From the NCBI RefSeq assembly GCF_950295315.1, contig NC_080177.1, forward strand, positions 78,027,096 through 78,091,095: 64,000 nt of DNA. The letters run 5' to 3'. The notes below the pieces were generated by a model. It made no database searches. It was not told where the DNA came from and worked only from the letters and a program-made list of their open reading frames with translations. Shown here in pieces: positions 1-10,100 of this stretch (within the stretch, counting starts at the first letter, position 1; each line of letters begins with the position of its first letter). The position numbers were made by a program, and so were the translations under genes. This stretch comes from Erinaceus europaeus. Its lineage: Eukaryota > Chordata > Mammalia > Eulipotyphla > Erinaceidae.

Positions 1-211
1 GTCATTGTTGGATAGGACAGAGAGAAATGGAGAGAGGAGGGGAAGACAGAGAGGGGGAGAGAAAGATAGACACCTGCAGACCTGCTTCACCGCCTGTGAA
101 GCGACTCCCCTGCAGGTGGAGAGCCGGGGGCTCGAACCGGGATCCTTGGGCCGGTCCTTGCACTTTGTGCTGCGTGCACTTAACCCGCCACGCCACCGCC
201 CGACCCCCACT
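1..211 (-). mobile_element. SINE type A, cut by the window edge
   Basis: Body and tRNA-like head are present. The B-box GGTTCGAGCCC reads on the minus strand. The CAA tail lies left of the window. Confidence 0.85.
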
Positions 212-231
212 GCACGTATTTCTTTGTAGTG

Positions 232-395
232 TTTTCTTTGTGATTTTTATTAGTGATTTAATATTGGCTTATGAGATCATAAGATAATAGGAGTGTGACT
301 CCACACCATTCTCATCACCAGAGTTCTGTGTTTGTGTCCTCTCCATTGGAAACTACAGTGGTTCTCCCAAGGTCACAGATATGTGTTGTCTATTA
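232..395 (-). repeat. Unclassified A-tailed repeat, copy 1
   Basis: It shares CCACACCATTC-CATCACCAGAG and the AT-rich lead TTATTAGTGATTTAATATT with 738-885 and 5738-6000. On the minus strand it ends in an A-rich tail, which suggests a non-LTR retroposon 3' end. Confidence 0.5.
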
Positions 396-396
396 T

Positions 397-399
397 TTT

Positions 400-441
<42 letters not shown>
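397..441. repeat. (TATC)n microsatellite
   Basis: About 11 perfect tetranucleotide units directly after the unclassified repeat, likely grown from its CTATCTATC 5' portion. Confidence 0.9.
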
Positions 442-504
442 AGTCATCTTTTTTGTCCATTTTTCTATGATCCTGTCATTTCTTCCTTTCTTTTTTAAAA
501 TCTT

Positions 505-736
505 TTTTATTTTTATTTAATTTATTTTTTTAATTATCTTTATTTACTGGATAGAGACAGCCAGAAACTGAGAGGGAATGGGGAGATAGAGAGAGGGAGA
601 GACAGAGAGACACCTGCATCCCTGCTTCACCACTTGTGAAGCTTTCCCCCTGCAGGTGGGGACCGGGGGCTCGAACCTGGGTCCTTGCGCACTGTAACCT
701 GTGCACTCAAGCAGCTGCGCCACCACCCGGCCCCTA
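505..736 (-). mobile_element. SINE type B
   Basis: Full length from head (GGGCCGGGTGGTGGCGCAGC on minus) to AT-rich tail. Confidence 0.8.
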
Positions 737-737
737 T

Positions 738-885
738 TTTTATTTTTTTATTATCGATCTAATATTAGTTCATAAAATGACAAGATCACAGGGGTACATT
801 TCCACACCATTCCCACCACCAGAGGTGTGTGTGTTCTCATTCCCTCCACTGGAAACGCAGACACACTTCTACCTGGGCCAAACAT
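738..885 (-). repeat. Unclassified A-tailed repeat, copy 2
   Basis: Same family as 232-395. Here it ends soon after TCCCTCCACTGGAAACGCAG. Confidence 0.5.
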
Positions 886-1049
886 GAGGAGGTGTTTCAA
901 GAAGAATATAGTGCGCAACCCCGTGCGCTGCTTGTGGCAGGGTGGAGACTGGGAATGGCCGGTTGACTTTTGAATGTAGAGGCCATCGCTAATCTGGATA
1001 AGACCTGCTTCCCCAGGTCCTGGGCAGGAAAGCCTCATGGGTGGAATCG

Positions 1050-1315
1050 AGAGGAAAAGGTGTCTGGGGAGGCGGCTCAGGGCAGCATCCGTGTGCCTGA
1101 GGCCCCGTGTTTGCCCCCGCCTCGCGTGGCAGGGTAGCTCTGTGGCCTCTCTCTCACTAAGTAAGTGGATGAATGAAGAGGAGGACGAGCTGCTGGCTAA
1201 ACAGCTGCTTGGCTCAGGGTTAAGCTCGACCCCCACTGCACTGGAGGAAGCTGTCATCTCTGTTACTCTTTTTCTCTCTCTACCTCTCTGTCTCTATCTT
1301 TAAAAAAAAAAAAGG
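1050..1315 (+). mobile_element. Degraded tRNA-like SINE with A tail
   Basis: GGGGAGGCGGCTCAGGGCAG resembles a tRNA-type A box. It ends in a pyrimidine-rich stretch and an A run. Family unclear. Confidence 0.35.
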
Positions 1316-1386
1316 AAAAGGAAAGGAGGGGGGGGAGAAAGCTCTAGCCAATAAAAAGGAAAGAGACAAAAAGAGTGATAGCTGGG

Positions 1387-1671
1387 GGAGTCAGGCTGTG
1401 GCACAGCGGGTTAAGCGCAGGTGGCGCAAAGCACAAGGACCGGCATAAGGATCCTGGTTCGAACCCCGGCTCCCCACCTGCAGGGGAGTCGCTTCACAGG
1501 CGGTGAAGCAGGTCTGCAGGTGTCTATCTTTCTCTCCTCCTCTCTGTCTTCTCCTCCTCTCTCCATTTCTCTCTGTCCTATCCAACAATGACAACAACAA
1601 TAACTACAACAATAAAACAACAAGGGCAACACAAGGGAATAAATAAATAAAAATAAATATTAAAAAAAAAA
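1387..1671 (+). mobile_element. SINE type A with a 16-bp target duplication
   Basis: AAAGAGTGATAGCTGG occurs on both sides (about 1371-1386 and 1672-1687), marking the exact insertion. Confidence 0.88.
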
Positions 1672-1929
1672 AAAGAGTGATAGCTGGAGGCTGATAAGGA
1701 ATTGCAGGCAGCTTTCTGCTGTGTGGGCATTGCAGGTATCTGTGCGCCAGCGGGGACGATAAGGCAGGAGGGAGGGACCCAAAGGAGAGGGAAGGCAGAG
1801 CAGGGACTTGGGTGATGTGCAGGTGCACGGCCGTCTTAGAGCATGTGGGCCAGGCTGCAGGTAAGTGGGGTGGTATATGTGGATGCTGTCTTTCTGTTTT
1901 CCCTTCCTCCCTTCCTCTCTCTCTTCCTT

Positions 1930-4900
1930 TTTTTTTTATTTTTATTTTTTAATTTATATCTTTATTGGGGAATTAATGTTTTACATTCAACAGTAAATAC
2001 AATAGTTTGTACATGCATAACATTTCCCAGTTTCCCATTTAACAATACAACCTCCACTGTGTCATTTATCATCCTTCATGGACCTGTATTCTCCCCACCC
2101 ACCCACCCCAGAGTCTTTTACTTTGGTGCAATATGCCAATTCCAGTTCAGGTTCTACTTGTGTTTTATTTTCTGATCTTGTTTTTCAACTTCGGCCTGAG
2201 AGTGAGATCATCCCGTATTCATTCTTCTGTTTCTGACTTATTTCACTCAACATGATTTTTTCAAGGTCCATCCAAGATCGGCTGAAAATGGTGAAGTCAC
2301 AATTTTTTACAGCTGAGTAGTATTCCATTGTGTATCTAGACCACAACTTGCTCAGCCACTCATCTGTGGTTGGACACCTGGGTTGCTTCCAGGTTTTGGC
2401 TATTACAAATTGTGCTGCCAAGAACATATGTGTACACAGATCTTTTTGGATGGATGTGTTGGGTTCCTTAGGATATATCCCCAGGAGAGAAATTGCAGGA
2501 TCATAGGGTAGGTCCATTTCTAGCCTTCTGAGAGTTCTCCAGACTGTTCTCCACAGAGGTTGGACCAATTGACATTCCCACCAGCAATGCAGGAGGGTTC
2601 CTTTGACCCCACACCCTCTCCAGCATTTGCTGCTGTTACCTTTTCTGATGTATGACATTCTCACAGGAGTGAAGTGATATCTCATTGTTGTCTTGATTTG
2701 CATTTCTCTGACAATCAGAGACTTGGAGCATTTTTTCTTGTGTTTCTCAGCCTTTTGGATATCTTCTGTGGTGAATATTCTGTCCAAGTCCTCCCCCCAT
2801 TTTTGGATGGGGTTATTTGTTGTCTTGTTGAGTCTGGCAAGCTCTTTATACATGATAGCTATTAAACTCTTTTTTTTTTTATTTATTCCCTTTTGTTGCC
2901 CTTGTTGTTTTATTGTTGTAGTTATTATTGTTATTGTCGTTGTTGTTGGAGTTATTAAACTCTTATCTGATGTATGGCATGTAAAGATCTTCTCCCATTC
3001 TGTGAGGGGTCTCTTGGTTTGGGTAGTGGTTTCTTTTGCTGTGGAGAAGCTTTTTAATTTGATGTAGTCCCATAGGTTTATACTTGCCTTAGTCTTCTTT
3101 GTAATTGGATTCGTTTCATTGAAAATGTCTTTAAAATTTATGCGGAAAAGAGTTATGCCAATATTTTCCTCTAAGTATTTGATAGTTTGTGGTCTAACAT
3201 CCATGTCCTTGATCCACTTGGAATTTACTTTTGTATTTGGTGAAATACAGTGATTCAGTTTCATTCTTCTGCATGTTTCAACCCATTGTTTCTAACACCA
3301 TTTGTTGAAGAGACTCTGCTTTCCCCATGTAATAGTCTGGGCTCCTTTGTCAAAGATTAGATGTCCTTAGGTGTGGGGCCTCATTTCTGGGCTCTCAATT
3401 CTATTCCACTGGTCAGTGTGTCTATTCATGTTCCAGTACCAAGCAGTTTTGATGACAGTGGCCCTATAATACAGTTTGAGATCTGGGAGTGTGATGCCTC
3501 CGGTTCTGGTCTTTTTTCTCAAGATTGTTTTGGCAATTCTAGGTCTTTTCTGGTTCCAGATAAACATCTGTAGCATTTTTTCTATTCTCCTAAAAAATGT
3601 GCTTGGGATCTTGATGAGGATTGCATTAAATTTGTAGATGGCTCTGGGTAATATATTCATTTTGATGATGTTAATTCTTCCAACCCATGAACATGGAATA
3701 TCTTTCCACTTCTTTGCGTCTTTTTCAATTTCTTTGAGTAGTGACTCATAATTTTCAGTATATAAGTCTTTCAGTTCTTTGGTTAGGTTTACTCCTAGAT
3801 ATTTTATTGTTTTTGTTGCTAGAGTAAAAGGAATTGATTTCTGGATTTCAATTTCTTCTAACTTAGTGTTTACATAGAGGAATGCCACTGACTTTTGAAT
3901 GTTAATTTTATAGCCTGACACCTTACTGTATTGCCTGATGATTTCCAAAAGCTTCTTGCTGGATTCCTGAGGTTTTTCCATGTATACTATCATGTCATCT
4001 GCAAATAAGGAGAGTTTGACTTCTTCTCTTCCAATCTGTATGCCTTTAATTCCTTGCTCCTGCCTGATTGCTATTGCAAGAACTTCCAACACTATGTTGA
4101 ATAGTAATGGTGATAGTGGGCAGCCCTGTCTAGTACCTGATCTGAGTGGAAATGCTTCCAGTTTTTCACCATTGAGTATATGTTGGCTGCAGGTTTGCTA
4201 TATATAGACTCCACTATCTTCAGGAATTTTCCATCTAGTCCCATTTTTTGTAGTGTTTTGATGATAAAGGGATGTTGTATTTTGTCAAAGGTTTTCTCTG
4301 CATCTATTGATATGACCATGTGGTTTTTGGTCTTGCTTTTGTTGATGTGGTGGATCACATTGATTGATTTACGTATATTAAACCAACCTTGCATGCCTGG
4401 GATAAACCCCACTTGGTCATGATAAACAATCTTTTTGATATACTGCTGTATCCGGTTGGCTAGAATTTTGTTCAGAATTTTAGCATCTATGTTCATCAGA
4501 GATATTGGTCTATAGTTTTCTTTTTTGGTTGTGTCTCTGTCTGCTTTTGGTATCAGAGTGATACTGGCTTCATAGAAGCTGGCAGGGAGTATTCCAGTGT
4601 CTTCAATCTTCTGGAAGACTTTTAAAAGTAGAGGTATTAGTTCTTCTTTGAAGGTTTTGTAGAATTCATTTGTAAAACCATCTGGTCCAGGACTTGTATT
4701 TTTGGGGAGATTTTTGATAACTGTTTCAATTTCATTAGTTGTGATGGGCCTGTTCATGTTATCCACTTCCTCTTTACTTAGTTTTGGAAGTTGGTAGGTA
4801 TCTAGGAAATCGTACATTTCTTCCAGGTTCTCTAGCTTGGTGGCATATAGTTGTTCATAGAAGCCTTGAATGATATGTTGAATTTCTGCAGTGTCTGTTG

Positions 4901-5048
4901 TGATATCTCCTCTTTCATTTACTATCTGATTTATTTGGGTCTTCTCCCTTTTTTGTTTTGTGAGTCTGGCTAAAGGTTTGTTGATTTTGTTTACTCTTTC
5001 GAAGAACCAACATTTCCTTTCATTGATCTTTTGTATGGTTTTCTTATT
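1930..5048 (-). mobile_element. L1 retrotransposon, 5'-truncated, defective
   Basis: The minus strand carries an L1 ORF2 reverse-transcriptase region. The [10 protein letters not shown] motif lies near 4300 and FADD near 4010, followed by the ORF2 C-terminus, a 3' UTR and an A tail at 1930-1950. Frame breaks occur around 4090-4190 and 3265-3370, and an 80-bp SINE piece interrupts 2868-2955. The 5' end and ORF1 are missing. TCTCTCTTCCTTTTT flanks both ends (about 1917 and 5050), marking target duplication. Confidence 0.9.
2868..2955 (-). mobile_element. 5'-truncated type A SINE tail inside the L1
   Basis: Only the CAA-rich 3' end (AACAAGGGCAACAAAAGGGA on minus) is present. ATTAAACTCTT flanks it on both sides. 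Confidence 0.75.
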
Positions 5049-5067
5049 CTCTCTCTTCCTTTTTAAT

Positions 5068-5350
5068 AAGATACATTATTTATTTATTTATTTATTCCCT
5101 TTTGTTGCCCTTGTTGTTTTATTGTTGTAGTTATTATTGATGTTGTCGTTATTGGATAGGACAGAGAGAAATGGAGAGAGGAGGGGAAGACAGATAGGGG
5201 GAGAGAAAGACAGACACCTGCAGACCTGCTTCACCGCCTGTGAAGCGAACCCCCACAGGTGGGGAGACGGGGGCTCGAACTGGGATCCTTATGCCGGTCC
5301 TTACGCTTTGCGCCACCTGCGCTTAACTCGCTGCGCTACCACCCGATTCC
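5068..5350 (-). mobile_element. SINE type A inserted at the L1 edge
   Basis: CTCTCTTCCTTTTTA lies on both sides; the site is the L1's own target duplication, so the motif now occurs three times. Confidence 0.85.
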
Positions 5351-5380
5351 CTCTCTTCCTTTTTATTTTAATTAATTAAT

Positions 5381-5515
5381 TTTTTGATAGTGCAGAGAGA
5401 TGTTGAGAGAGAATGTGGAGGGAGAGGAAGAGAGACAAACAGACACCTGCAACTCTGCTTTGCCAGTGTGAAGCTTCCCCCTTGCAGGTGGGGACCAGGG
5501 ACTCAAACCTGGGCC
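5381..5515 (-). mobile_element. SINE type B, head missing
   Basis: Tail and body to CAAACCTGGGCC; the tRNA-like head is cut by the next repeat. Confidence 0.7.
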
Positions 5516-5517
5516 TT

Positions 5518-5592
5518 TTTAAAAACATATTTATTCATTTATTCCCTTTTGTTGCCCTTGTTCTTTTGTAGTTGTTATTGTTGTAGAGGAAG
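5518..5592 (-). mobile_element. SINE type A tail fragment
   Basis: Only the GGGCAACAAAAGGGAATAAA-type end, similar in truncation to 2868-2955. Confidence 0.65.
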
Positions 5593-5674
5593 CTCCTGTG
5601 TTTTTGTGTCTTTACTTCTCTGTCTTGTCTGATTGTAAAAGTGGCCTGGAGGTTAAAATCACATGTGTTTGATT

Positions 5675-5728
5675 CTGGTCTCCTCTCTCTCTCTCTCTCA
5701 CTCTCTCTCTCTCTCTCTGTCTTTCTCT
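5675..5728. repeat. (TC)n-rich tract
   Basis: CTCTCT runs, possibly the pyrimidine tail of an old SINE. Confidence 0.7.
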
Positions 5729-5737
5729 CATTACTTA

Positions 5738-6000
5738 TTTTTGAATGTTATTAGTGACTTTATATTGATTTACAAAATTATAAGATAACAAATTATAAGA
5801 TAATTATAAGATAACGGGCATTATGCTGCAATGTTCCCAGAGTTCTGTGCTCCCATTTACCCACTGGAAGCTACAGCTCAACCTTCTCCCAAGGTTGAGA
5901 TGTGGGTTGACTATTTTTTCTACAACTATCTGCCTACATTTGCGTATATTAGCCCCCCCTTCCCCCCCATGGTCCTGCCTTCTCCTAAGTCACACCTACA
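5738..6000 (-). repeat. Unclassified A-tailed repeat, copy 3 (longest)
   Basis: Extends past the shared core into CTACAACTATCTGCC. It has a small local repeat of ATTATAAGATAA near its tail. Confidence 0.5.
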
Positions 6001-6182
6001 CCTATTACTACTTTCAGATGTTCTTCTTCCTTTTCTATTTATTTTTAAATATGGTTCTTATTTCTTTCTTTCTCTTTCTTTCTCTAAGGAAATGTAAAAA
6101 TCCTTCTAATTTTTACCTTCAAATTTTTTTCCTGAAGGCCAGTGAAATAGCACAATGGCATTTTGCTAGAAACTCATGTGTG

Positions 6183-6308
6183 GGCAGGGGCAGATAGCAT
6201 AATGATTATGCAAACAGACGCTCATGCCTGAGACTCCGAAGTCACAAGTTCAGTCCCATGAACCACCAGAAGCCAGAGCTGATCAGTGCTCTGGTGAAAA
6301 AAAAAAAG
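6183..6308 (+). mobile_element. SINE type D
   Basis: AGCATAATGATTATGCAAAC head and a short A tail. Confidence 0.8.
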
Positions 6309-6317
6309 GAAGAAAAG

Positions 6318-6412
6318 AAACTCTCATGTGTGAGGCTTTGACGTTACAGGATAAATCCCCCGAAGTCCCCAAGGCCAGAGCTGAGCTGAGCAGTGCTCTA
6401 GTCAAAAGGGGC
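6318..6412 (+). mobile_element. SINE type D fragment
   Basis: Starts at CTCTCATGTGTGAGGC; the head is missing. GCTGAGCTGAGC is a small internal duplication. Confidence 0.6.
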
Positions 6413-6579
6413 ATGAGGGGAGGAAAAAGAAAAGATACATTTACACAGAATCTACTTGTGCTGCCACTGGCCATATCTTAGATGAATGTGGGAGAGCGTC
6501 ATAGTGTGTGGACTCACATGTACCAGCACGTCATGCACATGGCCTGCATATATATCACTTCTTTTATTTTAGTTTTGTT

Positions 6580-6840
6580 TTTAAAATATTTATTTATTTA
6601 TTCCCTCTTGTTGCCCTTGTTCTTTTTATTGTTGTTGTTATTGATGTCGTCTTTGTTGGCTAGGACAGAGAGAAATGGAGAGAGGAGAGGAAGACAGAGA
6701 GGGGGAGAGAAAGACAGACACCTGCAGACCTGCTTCACTACTTGTGAAGAGACTCCCCTGCAGGTGGGGAGCCGGGGGCTCGAACTGGGATTCTTGAGCC
6801 AGTCCTTGCGCTTACCCTACTGCACTACCACCCGACTCCC
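6580..6840 (-). mobile_element. SINE type A upstream of a ZFYVE1 exon
   Basis: Nearly complete; ends about 130 bp before the acceptor at 6972. Confidence 0.8.
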
Positions 6841-6972
6841 TCATCACTTAAAAAAAAAATTTTTTTTTTTTGTAAGAAAGGTCCCTGCATACTCTGGTGT
6901 GTGTCTGTGTATAATTTAAAAGAAAGGAAGAGAAGAGGGTCCCTGTTGATGTGCCTGTTTCTGCTTGCATAG

Positions 6973-7187
6973 ACCACCCGTCAGAGGCGCCAGAGAAGCT
7001 CATTCAGGACCGGTTCCGGAAGCTGGGCCGCTTCCCCGAAGCCTTCAGTTCTATTCACTACAAGGGAACAAGGACTTACAACCCTCCCACAGACTTCTCT
7101 GGGCTTCGGCGAGCTTTGGAGCAGCAGCTGGAGAACAACACCACCCGTTCCCCCCGGCACCCAGGGGTCATCTTCAAAGCCCTGAAG
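6973..7187 (+). CDS. ZFYVE1: ZFYVE1 exon: end of the NTPase region
   Basis: The acceptor is TTGCATAG and the donor is AAG|GTCAGT. The exon begins with two bases of a split Asp codon, then 71 codons starting HPSEAPEKLIQDRF and ending PGVIFKALK. It matches human ZFYVE1 almost residue for residue; one visible change is EQQLEN for EQLLEN. The preceding exon is not in the window, because the sequence to the left is L1 and SINEs. Confidence 0.95.
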
Positions 7188-10100
7188 GTCAGTTGGCTCC
7201 TGCCCCTGGGTGCTTCTGGGGGCGCCAGCGGGTGGTGAGAACATGAAGTTCTCCAGTTGCTGTTGGTGCTTTTGACTGGAGACCCACACTGGAAAGAGGG
7301 TTAAAACTAGAAAATGCTTGGGCTATGGTAGACAGCATAATGGTTATTCAGTGAGACTCTCATGACTGAGGCTCCAGAATCCCAGGTTCAAGCCCCTGAA
7401 GCACCATAAACCAGAACTGAGCAATGCTCTGGGTAAAAAAAAAAAAAGGAGGCCAGGCAGTGGCACATCTGGTTAAGTGCTCACAACAGTGCGCAAGGAC
7501 CCAGGTTCAAGCCCCTGGTCCCTACCTGCAGGGGGGAAGCTTCACGAGTGATGAAGCAGAGCTGCAGGTGTCTCTCTGTCTCTTTCCTGCTCTCTATCTC
7601 TCCCTCCCCTCTCAGTTTCTCTCTTTTTCTATCCAATAGTAAAAATAAAGAAAATGTTTTTTAAAAATGCCTGAGAGGAGTTTGCACTGAGTCAGATACC
7701 CATGTCTTGCAACGAGCATGAGGACAGAGAAATTTTGGGTGGTAGTTAATTTTTGGTGTGCACATCTTGGATAAGAATTATGCTTTAGGGAGTTGGGCGG
7801 TAGCGCAGCAGGTTAAGTGCACGTGGCATGAAGCACAAGGACCGGAGTAAAGATCCAGGTTCGAGTCCCCGGCTCCCCACCTGCAGGGGAGTCGCTTTAT
7901 AGGCAGTGAAGCAGGTCTGCAGGTGTCTGTCTTTCTCTCCCCCCTCTCTGTCTTCCCCTCCTCTCTCCATTTCTCTCTGTCTCGGTCCTATCCAACAACG
8001 ACAACATTAATAACAACAACAGTTATAACTACAACAATGATAAAAAAACAAGGGCAACAAAAGGGAAAATAAATAAATAAAAATTAAGAAAAAAAGCAGA
8101 GGGGCAGGAAATATTAAAAAACAAACAAAAAAAAAAACCCCCAAACCTTAGGGAGTCAGGTGCTAGCACGGCGGGCTCAGCGCAGGTGGCCCAAAGCGCA
8201 AGAACCAGTGTGAGGATCCCTGTTGGAGCCCCCGGCTCCCCACCTGCAGGGGAGTCGCTTCACAGGCGGTGAAGCAGGTCTGCAGGTGTCTGTCTTTCTC
8301 TCCCCCTCTGTCTTCCCCTCCTCTCTCCACTTCTCTCTGTCGTATCCAACAAAGACGACATCAATAACAACAACAATAACTACAACAGTAAAACAACAAG
8401 GGCAACAAAAGGGAATAAACAACAACAACGATGCTTTAAAGGAATGGGAAGGAAGCATTCACCCCAGTATTCAGCCCAGGATGCTGCCGCTTAGCCATGG
8501 TGGGGGCCTGCGAGACACAATCATCTGGGTGGCCCTTCTGCTTTTGTTTGCATGGTTCACCTTTATTTTCTTTTAAATTATTTAAAATTTTAATTATCTT
8601 TACTTATTTATTGGATAGAAATAGCCAGAAATTGAGGAGGAAGGGGGTGATAGGGAGAGACAGAGACACCTGCAGCCCTGCTCCACCACTCACAAAGCTT
8701 CCCCCCTGCAGGTGGGGACTGGGGGCTTGAACCTGGGTCCTTGTGCATTGTAACTTGTGCACTCAACCAGGTGCACCACCACCCGGCCCCACCTTTATTT
8801 TTTAAACATTAATCAAGAAGGCTGGTTTATTTTATTATTATTTTTTAAATTTTTTGTCTCTAGGATTATCGCTCGGGCTCGGTGCCTGCACTACAAATCC
8901 ACTGCTCCTGGAGGCTATTTTTCCTATTTTGTTGCCCTTGTTGTTGTGCTTGTTGTAGCTGCTATTGTTGTCATAGCTATTGTTGTTGTTGGATAGGACA
9001 GAGAGAAATGGAGGGGAAGATAGAGAGGAGGAGAGACAGACAGACACCTGCAGACCTGCTTCACTGCTTGAAGCGACCTCCTGCAGGTGGGGAGCCGGGG
9101 GCTTGAACCGGGATCCTTACGCCGGCCTCTGTGCTTTGCGCCACCTGCGCTTAACCTGCTGTACTACCGCCCGTCTCCCAAGACTGGTTTATTATTATTA
9201 TTATTATTATTTTATCCTTATAAATGAAAAGCTAGTATCACAAGGAAGACTTGTGTTGGAATCCAAGTTCTGCTGCTTGCTTACCAGGTGCTTAGTCTTG
9301 GGAAATTTGTTGATTCGTTTGTTATTCATTCACTCAGTAAGTAAAGGAGGGGCTGGGAGAGAACTTATCTGGTAGCGCACGTGCCTTACAATGCACAAAG
9401 GGCTGGGTTTGAGCCCCAGCACCATGTGGATGGCTGAGTGGTGCTGTGGTGGCTCTCCTTTCTCTCTTTCTTTTCTTTTTTCTTTTTTTAAAAAATATTT
9501 TATTTTATTTATTTATTCCCTTTTATTGCCCCTGTTGTTTTATTGTTGTAGTTATTATTGTTGTCGTTGTTGGATAGGACAGAGAGAAATGGAGAGAGGA
9601 GGGGAAAACAGAGAGGGGAGAGAAAGACAGACACCTGCAGACCTGCTTCACCGCCTGTGAAGCGACTCCCCTGCAGGTGGGGAGCCGGGGTTCGAACCAG
9701 GATCCTTACGCCGGTCCTTGTGCTTTGCGCCACCTGCGCTTAGCCCACTGTGCTACAGCCCGACTCCCTCTTTTCTTTTTTAAACTGTTTTATTGTCTTT
9801 ATCTATTGCATAGTGACAGCCAGATATTGAGAGGGAAGGAGGAGATAGAGAGAGAGACAGAGAGACACCTGCTTTCTCCCTTCCCCCTTCCTCTCTCTCT
9901 AAATGAAAAGGTGGGGGCAGGGAGACTGCTCAGTGATATTGGCCTGAGCTAAGTCCTTGGTGCTGCATAAAACAATCACAGCAGGTGGGGCTGGGTGAGA
10001 CCCCGGCCCAGGGCTAATCCTCACCACCACCATAGCCAGAGCTGAGCAGTGCTCTAGTCTCATTCTTTCTCTCTGACTCCACCCCTCTATATTTCTCATT

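Noticed and set aside
397..441. CRISPR-like array
   Set aside because: It is a plain TATC microsatellite. No array in the window has unique spacers between repeats.
751..1257. A 168-codon minus-strand ORF
   Set aside because: It spans repeat edges and a degraded SINE; no similarity recognised and no splice context.
2185..4817. Long minus-strand ORFs (359, 241 and 241 codons) as host genes
   Set aside because: They are pieces of one L1 ORF2 with reverse-transcriptase motifs, frame breaks and a target duplication around the whole element.
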